Shown: positions 1-6,500 of the stretch, piece after piece
Layout of the letters: each line of letters opens with the position of its first letter
Numbering within the stretch: position 1 is the stretch's first letter
Assembly (NCBI GenBank): GCA_002509485.1
Contig: DAWO01000078.1
Span: 1 to 9,305, forward strand
Length of the DNA: 9,305 nt
Source: Methanolinea sp. UBA477
Lineage (GTDB): Archaea > Halobacteriota > Methanomicrobia > Methanomicrobiales > Methanospirillaceae
Reading direction: 5' to 3'
Notes under the pieces: model-generated
What the model was told of the DNA's origin: nothing
The model's database searches: none
The model's input: the letters and a program-made list of their open reading frames with translations, nothing else
Program-made: the position numbers and the translations under genes

Positions 1-32
1 CTGTGGGGATGATTCTTGCGTGAAACATCTTG

Positions 33-66
33 ACGAAATCCGTGTTGATGGCACGATATTTCGTGT
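33..66. promoter_or_regulatory. Two similar dyad elements upstream of the secretion-cluster promoter
   Basis: Two related half-palindromic elements sit in tandem: ACGA-AATC-CGTGT at 33-45 and ACGA-TATTT-CGTGT at 53-66. The second is contained in a near-perfect palindrome, CACGA-TATT-TCGTG (52-65). Their starts are 20 bases apart, about two helical turns, and both lie 25-55 bases before the TATA box at 89-97. That is where an archaeal activator or repressor would bind. No protein can be named. The upstream gene may extend into this stretch, so the repeat could be accidental. Confidence 0.3.
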
Positions 67-88
67 AATAGTCCTGTATGATATCGGA

Positions 89-97
89 TATATAAAT
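89..97 (+). promoter_or_regulatory. TATA box of the F-domain/PEGA cluster
   Basis: The sequence TATATAAAT is centred about 34 bases before the ATG at 127. An archaeal start of transcription about 25-27 bases downstream would fall near 118-120 and leave a leader of only 7-9 bases. No clear Shine-Dalgarno sequence precedes the ATG, which fits a near-leaderless first gene. The position suggests that the cluster beginning at 127 has its own promoter even if a gene upstream points the same way. Confidence 0.6.
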
Positions 98-126
98 ATT
101 TTCCTCACAAGGACGGGGCATTAAAG

Positions 127-1014
127 ATGCATTCCGGTGCTGTTTTCGACTGGTACAAGAAGTTCTGTTACAGGTTCGGCCGGAGGCTCGACCTGAATCC
201 CAACCCCTCCATCTCCCGGACACTCTACCAGATCGATGCCGAGATGACCCCGGGGATGTTTCTCTCGATCTGGATGATCAGCACGGTGCTCGTCGCCTGC
301 CTGATGCTCGTTGTCTCGATCTTCCTTTTTTGCTCTCCTTTCAGCCCGTTCCAGGCCGAGAGCCCCTTACTCTATGTCCTGGTCCTGACCGGGGCGGGGG
401 CGGCCGCGGTCGGAGGAGGGTTTCCCTTCTATCTCCAGAACCAGGTCTCGAACAAGAAGATGGACATCGAGCGGAAACTTCCTTATGCCCTCTCGTTCAT
501 GTCGATCCTCTCGAGTTCGGGTGCGACACCGCTCGAGATCATCCGGCGTGTCGCCCGTGAGGATTACGGGCACATCTCGAACGAGTTCAAGAAGGTGCTC
601 TTCCGGACCGATGTCCTCGGCGAGGACGCGGTGACCGCAATGCATTCGCTGGTGAACAATACACCCTCCGAGACATTCCGGGACATCTGCATCGACGTAA
701 CGAACATAATCTATTCCGGCGGCGGACTGAAGGGCTATCTCGAGGCCAAGTCGAAGGAGATGATGGCCACCCGGCGGCAGGTCTACAAGGAGTTCGTGGA
801 GTCCCTCTCCGTGTATGCCGAAGGGTACCTGGGGGGGATCATCATGGTCATGACGCTCTCGGTGCTCGGTATCGTCATCTCGGGGGCGCTCGGGATCGAG
901 CTTGGCCCCCTCACCCCGACGCAGATGTTCGATGTCCTCATCTACGTGGTGACCCCTGTCGTGAATATCGTCTTTCTCCAGATGCTCGCCGTCAAGTACT
1001 CGACAAATCCATGA
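127..1014 (+). CDS. Type II secretion system F-domain (TadC/ArlJ-like) platform membrane protein
   Basis: This 295-residue protein is predicted to be a membrane platform subunit of an archaeal type IV pilus or Tad-like secretion machine, the part that sits in the membrane above the assembly ATPase. Hydrophobic segments appear at about 43-68, 80-103, 232-255 and 267-288. The cytoplasmic T2SF domain lies between the second and third, with the typical helical start KLPYALSFMSILSSSGATP (117-135) and the glycine-rich SGGGLKGYL (196-204). Length and layout fit TadC-type proteins. The start is the first ATG after a TATA box. Its stop overlaps the next start by four bases (ATGA at 1011-1014), so the two F-domain proteins are probably translationally coupled and may form a heteromer. 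Family assignment is firm; the exact machine (adhesion pilus or export) is inferred. Confidence 0.88.
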   Translation: MHSGAVFDWYKKFCYRFGRRLDLNPNPSISRTLYQIDAEMTPGMFLSIWMISTVLVACLMLVVSIFLFCSPFSPFQAESPLLYVLVLTGAGAAAVGGGFPFYLQNQVSNKKMDIERKLPYALSFMSILSSSGATPLEIIRRVAREDYGHISNEFKKVLFRTDVLGEDAVTAMHSLVNNTPSETFRDICIDVTNIIYSGGGLKGYLEAKSKEMMATRRQVYKEFVESLSVYAEGYLGGIIMVMTLSVLGIVISGALGIELGPLTPTQMFDVLIYVVTPVVNIVFLQMLAVKYSTNP

Positions 1015-2339
1015 CTTCACTGCACGAGTTCTTCGAGGTCCTCTCCCTGAAACACGATGTCCGGCGCGAGTACTTCACCATAGGGATACCGGTCTTTATT
1101 GCCGCGATACTTGTCATTACGGCCCTTTTATCAGGTTTTGCCGGGTTCCCGGGTGAGGAGCAGGAGGTCTCGAAGAGCGACCGGCAGAAGGCGTACGAGG
1201 AGCTCGTAAAGACGCTCGAGGAGGAGGACGAGACGGTGGCCACGGCGGTGGAGACAGAGGAGGAAGCGGTCGCGGCAGAGAAGTTCGGGCTCGACCACCT
1301 GTTAATCATTGCCGCCATCCTTGCGATTGCGCCGTATGCCGTCGACATCACCCTCAGGAAACGGCAGACCAGGAAGAAGGAGGAGCTCTACACCGAGTTC
1401 CTCTTCAAGCTCTCCGAGCTGATGCGTGGCGGGCTCGACCCGGTCAAGTCCGTAAACGAGCTTGCCAGGACCAACCTCGGGGACCTCACACCGCACATCC
1501 GCCTCGCGGCGACCGCGATGAGCTTCGGAAAGTCCTTCGAAGAGGCCATGATGGCCATGACCCGGACCATAAGGAGCGAGCTCGTCACCCGGTACACGAT
1601 GCTTGTCGTCCAGGCGTCTTACAGCGGCGGGTCGACCTCGGACCTCATCCTGAAGGCATCGGAGGACATGCGGAGTCTGATCGGGATCGAGCGCGAGAAG
1701 GAGGGAAACCTCGCCCAGTACGCGATGATCTTCTATTTCGGGCAGGGGATCCTCTTCTTCATCGCCGTAACCCTCACCACCTCGCTCCTCCCGTACCTCC
1801 AGGACCTCGGCACCACCAGTTTCCTCGGGCTCGGGAGCGGCGAGATGGCGGAACTCGATTTTGCAGGGGGATTCTTCCACCTTCTCATGATAAACGCCCT
1901 CTTCGGGGGGCTCATAATCGGGAAGATCTCGGAAGGAGAGGCGAAGTACGGGCTGAAGCACTCGGTCATACTGATGACCGCCGGCTACATCGCGTGCGTC
2001 CTCTTCCTGCTCCCGGTGGCCCAGGCGCCTCCGTCCGGGGATGTCAGGATTACCATCATCGCGGGAGGAGCCCAGGAGGGATTCCCCGGCCTCCCGCTCT
2101 ACCAGCCGCTTGTCGTGCAGGTCACCGATCTCGAGGGCAACCCTGTCGAGGGAACGGACGTCACGTTCAGGATCGATCCGGGCGGGACCATGCAGCCCGC
2201 CTCGGACAGGACCGATGCGGAAGGCACCGCGGTCTCGAAGATCATCCTCGGCCAGGAGGATGGCATCTACACGATAACCGTCACCTGCCAGGGAGTGAGC
2301 ACGAGCACGGGGGCGAGTGCAGCAAGTTCAGGAGAATAA
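1011..2339 (+). CDS. T2SF-domain platform protein with a C-terminal extracellular Ig-like domain
   Basis: This 442-residue protein is a second F-domain platform subunit and partner of the preceding gene. A membrane helix at 21-45 is followed by an acidic outer loop (46-96) carrying DRQKAYEELVKTLEEED (57-73). A second helix (97-116) leads to the cytoplasmic T2SF domain (about 122-235, with SYSGGSTSDLI at 203-213), and three more helices follow at about 238-262, 285-305 and 318-338. Residues 345-430 then form a beta-rich domain with the pattern VQVTDLEGNPVEGTDVTF, a DAEGTA turn and a closing YTITVTC strand. This resembles bacterial Ig-like (Big/invasin) folds. With the F domain inside, the helix count places this tail outside the cell. 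Ordinary TadC/ArlJ proteins end soon after their last helix, so the appended domain is unusual. The frame is continuous with no sign of a joining error. Confidence 0.87.
   Translation: MTSLHEFFEVLSLKHDVRREYFTIGIPVFIAAILVITALLSGFAGFPGEEQEVSKSDRQKAYEELVKTLEEEDETVATAVETEEEAVAAEKFGLDHLLIIAAILAIAPYAVDITLRKRQTRKKEELYTEFLFKLSELMRGGLDPVKSVNELARTNLGDLTPHIRLAATAMSFGKSFEEAMMAMTRTIRSELVTRYTMLVVQASYSGGSTSDLILKASEDMRSLIGIEREKEGNLAQYAMIFYFGQGILFFIAVTLTTSLLPYLQDLGTTSFLGLGSGEMAELDFAGGFFHLLMINALFGGLIIGKISEGEAKYGLKHSVILMTAGYIACVLFLLPVAQAPPSGDVRITIIAGGAQEGFPGLPLYQPLVVQVTDLEGNPVEGTDVTFRIDPGGTMQPASDRTDAEGTAVSKIILGQEDGIYTITVTCQGVSTSTGASAASSGE
1179..1229 (+). repeat. Shared 17-residue motif, copy 1 (loop of F-domain protein)
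   Basis: This segment encodes DRQKAYEELVKTLEEED just outside the first membrane helix of the F-domain protein. It matches DRQKAYEELVKQLDEGD at 3692-3742 at 14 of 17 residues. Within the eleven-residue identical core, the two DNA copies differ at six codons and all six changes are silent (CGG/CGC, GCG/GCA, GAG/GAA, CTC/CTG, GTA/GTG, AAG/AAA). This suggests the peptide, not the DNA, is being conserved. Confidence 0.75.
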
Positions 2340-2341
2340 CC

Positions 2342-3745
2342 ATGAAACAGGATAACCGGAATGGAGTATGCAGGACAAGACCGGTGCGGCTCCTGCTGGT
2401 CCTGGTCACGATCATCGCCTGCGTCCAGGCGGCGGAGGCCGGGGTCAACGTGTATAATGTGGTGATAACTCCGAATACGGAGATCGTCGGGAACCAGACG
2501 ATGGTCGAGGTCGTCGCCCTGATGGACATCAGTTCCGAGGAACTGTACACATTCTCGCCCGACAACACCCTCAAGTTCTGGACCGACCTCCAGGACCCGG
2601 TCTGGACGCCGCTCCTGTCGGTCGACGGGAACCTCATGGATCTCCCGGTCAGGCATTCGCAGACGATGACGCTCACCTCGTGGGACATCTCCTACCCGTC
2701 GGGAAGCCAGGTCTCGCTCAAGGTTTCCGTGAAGGGGATCGCCCCGGCGGTCACCTCGACCCAGGATAAGACCATGGTCAGGATCGCGGAGGCGACCGCA
2801 CATGCCATCATCAGGGATACCGAGCTGGTCCGGACCCGCAAAGTCACCTATGTCCAGGGGGCGAGACCCCCTGAAGACCCCTATGTCCCGAAGGGGTCCG
2901 TGCAGGTGAACAGCGAGCCGGAGCACGCAGCCGTATCCCTGGATGGAGAATACCGGGGCGAGACGCCGTACCTGCTGGAAGGTGTCATTGCCGGTCCCCA
3001 CACCCTCACCCTCTCGCTGCCCGGATACGATGATGTCGTGATGACCGTCTCGGTCATCGAGCGGCAGACGCTGGAGATGGTGGCCAGCCTGCATCCTGCA
3101 CCGGATGAGAAGGCAGGAGATATGGGCTTCGTCACCGTCAGGTCGGAGCCTCCGGGCGCGGAAGTGCTGGTCGGCGGGACGTCATATGGCACGACCCCGG
3201 TCTACAACCGCGAGGCAGAGGCCGGGATCCACACAATCGGGGTCTCGCTCCCGGGATACCAGGCATTCAACTCCGAGATACAGGTGATCCCGGGGCAGGG
3301 CAACACGGTGATGGTGCAGTTAAAACCCGTGCAGGGAGAATCGGAGGGGGTTTTGGAGGACGCTCCTGTTGAGAAGACCGCCTGCGTCCTCGTCCGGTCC
3401 AGTCCCTACGGCGCCGTTATCTCGGTCGACGGCCGGTACATGGGGATGACGCCGATGGAGATATGTGAGCTTGATCCAGGCAGTCACGAGATCTTGCTAT
3501 CGTTCCCCCTCTACAGGGAGTATGTAGAGGATATCGATCTCGAACCGGGCGAGACACGGGAGATCGATGTCGCTCTTGTATTCGGGGACATCAGCCTGCC
3601 GGGAATCGATCTCATACTCGGCCTCTTCTCGGGAATCGGTCTTCCAGGTCTTTCGGGAGGGGAGGAGAAACCCTCTCCGGCCGATGCCGGCGACCGCCAG
3701 AAGGCATACGAGGAACTGGTGAAACAGCTCGACGAGGGGGACTGA
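2342..3745 (+). CDS. Secreted protein with three PEGA domains
   Basis: This 467-residue protein is predicted to be exported and to act at the cell surface. The ATG at 2342 follows GGAG and lies two bases after the previous stop; it gives a basic N-terminus, a hydrophobic core (about 16-30) and a likely cleavage after AEA (31-33). The frame is open upstream to 1994, but that part is out of frame with the preceding gene and lacks a signal peptide. After a beta-rich region (34-170), three PEGA repeats follow at about 186-250, 262-329 and 347-413. The usual marks are visible, such as SLDGEYRGETPY, LPGY (227-230 and 303-306) and VDGRYMGMTP. PEGA domains are small beta modules common in surface proteins. 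A hydrophobic, glycine-rich stretch (418-437) and the tail DRQKAYEELVKQLDEGD (451-467) end the protein; the tail matches a loop of the F-domain protein. A structural or docking role in the same assembly is inferred. Confidence 0.85.
   Translation: MKQDNRNGVCRTRPVRLLLVLVTIIACVQAAEAGVNVYNVVITPNTEIVGNQTMVEVVALMDISSEELYTFSPDNTLKFWTDLQDPVWTPLLSVDGNLMDLPVRHSQTMTLTSWDISYPSGSQVSLKVSVKGIAPAVTSTQDKTMVRIAEATAHAIIRDTELVRTRKVTYVQGARPPEDPYVPKGSVQVNSEPEHAAVSLDGEYRGETPYLLEGVIAGPHTLTLSLPGYDDVVMTVSVIERQTLEMVASLHPAPDEKAGDMGFVTVRSEPPGAEVLVGGTSYGTTPVYNREAEAGIHTIGVSLPGYQAFNSEIQVIPGQGNTVMVQLKPVQGESEGVLEDAPVEKTACVLVRSSPYGAVISVDGRYMGMTPMEICELDPGSHEILLSFPLYREYVEDIDLEPGETREIDVALVFGDISLPGIDLILGLFSGIGLPGLSGGEEKPSPADAGDRQKAYEELVKQLDEGD
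3692..3742 (+). repeat. Shared 17-residue motif, copy 2 (C-terminus of PEGA protein)
   Basis: The last 17 residues of the PEGA protein, DRQKAYEELVKQLDEGD, repeat the outer-loop motif of the F-domain protein at 1179-1229. Both copies are preceded by a hydrophobic stretch and a glycine-proline turn (SGFAGFPG-EE in one, SGIGLPG then EE in the other), so the similarity may extend beyond the 17 residues. Both copies are predicted to be outside the cytoplasm. Confidence 0.75.
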
Positions 3746-3748
3746 ACC

Positions 3749-4141
3749 ATGTGTAAAAATATCCGCATTCTTCTTTTGTTCTGCGGGTTGCTGGTCATTC
3801 TTGTCCTGTTCGCCGGATGCCTGTCGCGGACCGGGGATGATGAGCAGGACAATCTTCAGTCGCTGGAATTTAAAAATTATATGGGGATACGTGATGCCGG
3901 TGACACGTTCATGGTTATCGGAACAGCACAGAACACCGGAGATCTGCCGATTAACTATGTCAGGCTGCAGGTTGACTACCTTGATCGGAACCGGACCCTT
4001 CTCGCCTCCCGAATCTTTGAGGAAGACGTGATCATCTTACCGGGTGAATCCTGGGAATTTGAATTTTCAATCACCGGTCCCGCGGTGCCGACAATCTATC
4101 ACTACTATATAACTCCGCAGCGGATCGACGTGGTGGTATAA
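3749..4141 (+). CDS. Small lipoprotein with a FxLYD-like domain
   Basis: This 130-residue protein is predicted to be a lipid-anchored surface protein. A basic start and a hydrophobic stretch (7-22) end in the lipobox LFAGC, with Cys24 as the anchor. A short acidic linker (30-38) leads to a single beta domain (about 40-128). Its pattern, FMVIGTAQNTGDLPINYVRL then VDYLDRNRTLL and PGESWEFEF, is typical of FxLYD-type domains in archaeal and bacterial lipoproteins. The ATG lies three bases after the stop of the PEGA gene, with GAGGGGG just before it, so the genes are almost certainly co-transcribed. An accessory role at the outer face of the secretion assembly is inferred from position. Codon use is more AT-rich than in the three genes before it. 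Confidence 0.78.
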   Translation: MCKNIRILLLFCGLLVILVLFAGCLSRTGDDEQDNLQSLEFKNYMGIRDAGDTFMVIGTAQNTGDLPINYVRLQVDYLDRNRTLLASRIFEEDVIILPGESWEFEFSITGPAVPTIYHYYITPQRIDVVV

Positions 4142-4300
4142 AAAACACCTGTCCTCTCCAGTATTCCCCAAAAAGAGGTAATAAAAGTGCTTCGCGCCCT
4201 TCACGTAAAACTCTATGCCGTCATGGGTTTTATGATAAATATAGAGCCATATATACAATACAATCAAAAACTAGTAAAGTTACCATATCCACTATAGTAT

Positions 4301-4636
4301 ATGCCGTGCATCGAACCGGTGATGAAGCCAAAGGATCGGAGGCTCACCCGTATCGGCAGCCCGATCCGGAAAAACCAGCATGAACCTTCTCCCAGTGGAC
4401 AATCCTGTTTGTGCGATAGCCAGATCTCTCCCTCCGCAGTGATCGAAGTCGGGAATTCACTGTTCATCGTAAAGAGCGGGGATTCTCACCTCATCCATGA
4501 ACTCCGAACTTTCTGTGAAACGATCAGGGAACATCCGCGGGCGGAGTTGCGATTCACGCACAAGCTGATCCACTGCACGGAAGAGGGCAGGCTTGAGCCC
4601 TGGGGATGGCAGCGGCAGCCCGGCAGGGCATGCTGA
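4301..4636 (+). CDS. Uncertain hypothetical ORF (111 codons)
   Basis: I do not recognise this reading frame. It starts at an ATG directly after a very AT-rich stretch (4220-4300) that could hold a promoter, for example the TATATA near 4252. The first 45 residues look like chance translation (rich in Pro, Arg and Ser). The part from about 46 to 100 looks more protein-like, with VIEVGNSLFIVKSG followed by a possible helix HLIHELRTFCETI. It could be a small real gene, a decayed fragment, or noise. No Shine-Dalgarno sequence is seen. It is the only frame between 4142 and 5059 with any claim to be coding. Confidence 0.3.
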   Translation: MPCIEPVMKPKDRRLTRIGSPIRKNQHEPSPSGQSCLCDSQISPSAVIEVGNSLFIVKSGDSHLIHELRTFCETIREHPRAELRFTHKLIHCTEEGRLEPWGWQRQPGRAC

Positions 4637-4742
4637 TCGTCATACGGACCGTACAGGAATGAATTGATCTCCCCCTGGCTGGATAGGACCGTATCCTCAC
4701 ATTACCGGTCGATACGCTTTGAAGCTTCGGGCAGGAGTATCT

Positions 4743-4778
4743 TCCGGTCCCCCGACCGGATCCAAAAAAGGCCTTTTT
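4743..4778 (+). terminator. Hairpin followed by an A/T palindrome, possible terminator
   Basis: TCCGGTC (4743-4749) pairs with GACCGGA (4754-4760) across four C residues. It is followed immediately by the perfect palindrome AAAAAGGCCTTTTT (4765-4778) and a further T-rich stretch. A GC stem followed by a T run resembles an intrinsic terminator for + strand transcripts, but no firm gene ends just before it. Confidence 0.35.
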
Positions 4779-4987
4779 GTCGTTTTCCGGCTGTCCCGTC
4801 AAGAAAAGTCGTCTCCGGATAGGTATCTTTCATCCCCTGTCATCACTCCGGTCAATGAATTGGGCATCTCCGGGCCTTCTGTCCACCGGACCCGGTACTC
4901 TCCTGACCCCTGGTTATTCTTCGGCCTGCTGTCACCTTCGCCCACGGCTCTTCGGTGCCAGGGCAGGCATCAGCTTTTCTCTGATTG

Positions 4988-5001
4988 AATAAAAAGAAGA
5001 A
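4988..5001 (-). terminator. T-rich termination signal for the RAD55-like gene
   Basis: Read on the minus strand this is TTCTTCTTTTTATT, about 60 bases after the stop of the gene ending at 5060. Archaeal RNA polymerase commonly stops at such T-rich runs without a hairpin. Confidence 0.4.
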
Positions 5002-5059
5002 CCGGTAAGGCGGTCTGTTCATTCAGGCAGGCGTTCCGCAAATATCATGCAGGACCTGA

Positions 5060-5656
5060 TCATCCCAGCCGTTCCCGGGTATCGATCTGCAATCCCTCGT
5101 CCGTGATGGTGAAGGGGATCATCCTGTCGACAGGGAGCGCTCCCCGCATCTTGAGCACCCTCATGTAGCGCTTGATCTTGTCGCCCTCGATAATGGTCAC
5201 GAAGCGGATGACACCGTCGGCCATGGCCCGGACCAGCTGCTCGTGGCCCTCTGGGAGAACACCCATGTCAGAGACGAGCAGGAAACTCGCCCCCTTCCGG
5301 GCCTGCTCCTTTATACCGGAAAGGAGGTGCATGAGCGAGACCTGGTCGTGGTCGAGGAAGAGCGTCGAGAACGGGTCGATGATGCAGAGATCGCCGCTGC
5401 ATCTTTCCATAAGGCTCTCGCCAGTCCTGCAACCCTCGACGATATGCAGGTTTTCGGGGACCCCGGAGCCGTAATAGCGCATGTCCTCCATCACTTCGTC
5501 GGCGAAATGCGAGGTGATGTAGACCACCGTCTTTCCTTCGGCGGCCGTCTCAGTCGCGACCTTGTGGGTGAAGAAGTCCTTCATGCACCCGGCCTCCTCC
5601 TCGAGGAGCACTATGGTCCTTGGGGGTATCCGTTCAATTGTCCCTTCCCCGTCCAT
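5060..5656 (-). CDS. RAD55/KaiC-like RecA-fold protein with degenerate Walker A motif
   Basis: This is a RecA-fold protein of the KaiC/RAD55/ArlH type, probably cytoplasmic. A first strand TIVLLEEEAGC leads into the P-loop position. Where relatives have GEPGTGKT, this protein has EEEAGCMKD: the lysine and one glycine remain, but the final glycine and the Thr/Ser needed for magnesium and phosphate binding are gone. The Walker B strand DLCIIDPFSTLF is intact, and a later strand SFLLVSDMG follows. The protein may bind a nucleotide poorly or act only as a regulator or scaffold. I prefer the ATG at 5656 (198 residues), about 13 residues before the first strand. The frame is open to a TTG at 5812 (250 residues), with an ATG at 5773, but the extra 52 residues show no domain. 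Relatives in archaea accompany archaellum and signalling genes; a link to the upstream cluster is possible but not shown. Confidence 0.72.
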   Translation of the reverse strand: MDGEGTIERIPPRTIVLLEEEAGCMKDFFTHKVATETAAEGKTVVYITSHFADEVMEDMRYYGSGVPENLHIVEGCRTGESLMERCSGDLCIIDPFSTLFLDHDQVSLMHLLSGIKEQARKGASFLLVSDMGVLPEGHEQLVRAMADGVIRFVTIIEGDKIKRYMRVLKMRGALPVDRMIPFTITDEGLQIDTRERLG

Positions 5657-5851
5657 CTGGTCATGTATCTTTCCCGAAGTGTCATAATGGCTTTCAGGAT
5701 ATCCAGCAGTATGGGTTACGCTTATGGAAGTCACGGCCGTTCTCCCCAGGCGATCCCTGGTCCAAAGGACCATAGGTACGGCGATTTGTTCCCGGAACAG
5801 TGCCGGATCCAAAGAATCATTAAATAAAATGACTCCTATACCGGAATAACG

Positions 5852-5860
5852 AAATATAAC
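5852..5860. promoter_or_regulatory. TATA-like element in the divergent intergenic region
   Basis: The sequence AAATATAAC lies between the minus-strand RAD55-like gene and the + strand membrane-protein gene. Read forward, transcription would start near 5882, leaving a leader of about 30 bases to the ATG at 5911. Read on the other strand it is GTTATATTT, about 45 bases before the TTG at 5812, so it could serve either gene or both. Confidence 0.4.
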
Positions 5861-5910
5861 AACCTGTTTTTGAATCGAACGGGATTATCAGTGATACGGG
5901 GTACAGACGC

Positions 5911-6363
5911 ATGGGTGCATTGTCAAAGAAGGCTCACAGGATATATCACGATGCACGGACAGTCTCGCTCCTTCCCGTCGCAGCCATAGCCGCCGATTAT
6001 ACCCTGACCTTTCTCCTTGCCGGGAGCCGGGAGGAGATCCTCCGGAACGAGGCGAGCCCCCTCCTCAGGTTCGCGGTTGCGCAGGACCTGGTCCTCGCTG
6101 CCGTCGTCGCTCTCATGGTCTTCTACTACCTGGCATCGTTCCTCGTCCTGAAGATGCTTTCGGGAAGCGACCTGTACCCTGTCGGGGTGGCCCTGATCTC
6201 GCTCGTCAGCCTCACCCATCTCCTCGGGGGCATATCATGGTATGTCCGGAGTCCCCTCTATTCAGACACGGTGATCGGGCTCTCGCTCATCTCGGTCATG
6301 GTCGCGGTACTCATCTTCGGGTATGCGCTCTATAGGGGCACCGGAGGACGCCGGGGTAAATAG
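5911..6363 (+). CDS. Four-helix integral membrane protein of unknown function
   Basis: This 150-residue protein has four predicted membrane helices at about 20-37, 56-82, 88-108 and 120-141, with a basic N-terminus (KKAHR) and a basic end (RGTGGRRGK). The region DYTLTFLLAGSREEILRNEASPLLRF resembles the first helix and loop of DUF5658-type small membrane proteins, where a D...T...G...E.NP pattern is usual; here NP is replaced by SP, so the assignment is tentative. Codon use is strongly GC-ending and typical of the window, which supports a real gene. It is divergent from the RAD55-like gene and stands alone. No Shine-Dalgarno sequence is obvious. Function is unknown. Confidence 0.75.
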   Translation: MGALSKKAHRIYHDARTVSLLPVAAIAADYTLTFLLAGSREEILRNEASPLLRFAVAQDLVLAAVVALMVFYYLASFLVLKMLSGSDLYPVGVALISLVSLTHLLGGISWYVRSPLYSDTVIGLSLISVMVAVLIFGYALYRGTGGRRGK

Positions 6364-6465
6364 TGTAATCCGTGTCAACCCGGCGCTTCGATATTAACGC
6401 AAATACGAGTGTTAAAATGAAATTCGGACATTTTATTCGATTTATTCTTCACGAGAAGATCGAAA

Positions 6466-6475
6466 TTTTTTTAAG
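6466..6475 (+). promoter_or_regulatory. TATA-like box for the 50-residue gene
   Basis: TTTTTTTAAG, preceded by the BRE-like CGAAA, is centred about 30 bases before the ATG at 6501. This spacing predicts a transcript beginning within a few bases of the start codon, a leaderless message. Confidence 0.45.
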
Positions 6476-6500
6476 GGTGCCAGAGTAGTAAAATCGATAG

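Larger units (their letters stand above)
4637..5059. other. Stretch without a convincing gene
   Basis: About 420 bases between the weak ORF and the end of the RAD55-like gene contain only short frames with low-complexity, Pro/Ser/Arg-rich translations. Visible structure is limited to two copies of GGACCGTA (4646-4653 and 4686-4693), each inside a small dyad, and a hairpin with a T-rich tail at 4743-4778. A T-rich run on the minus strand near 4988-5001 is the other signal. No RNA gene was recognised. Confidence 0.5.

Noticed and set aside
2..124. Frame open from the left edge to a TAA at 122-124, possibly the end of an upstream gene
   Set aside because: Its translation runs through the TATA box and has no domain. 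The other two + frames stop at 12 and 23, so the true end of any upstream gene cannot be decided.
1994..2341. Upstream open extension of the PEGA gene frame
   Set aside because: It is a shadow of the F-domain gene, arginine/proline-rich, and lacks the signal peptide that begins at ATG 2342.
4719..4992. Two overlapping + frames of 71 and 89 codons
   Set aside because: Translations are Ser/Pro/Arg-rich and contain the hairpin and T-run; no domain or start signals.
5243..5827. Long + strand frame opposite the RAD55-like gene
   Set aside because: It is the antisense shadow of the RecA-fold gene, whose motifs read clearly on the minus strand.
6417..6488. 23-codon frame (MKFGHFIRF...)
   Set aside because: It contains the TATA-like box of the next gene and is too short to support.
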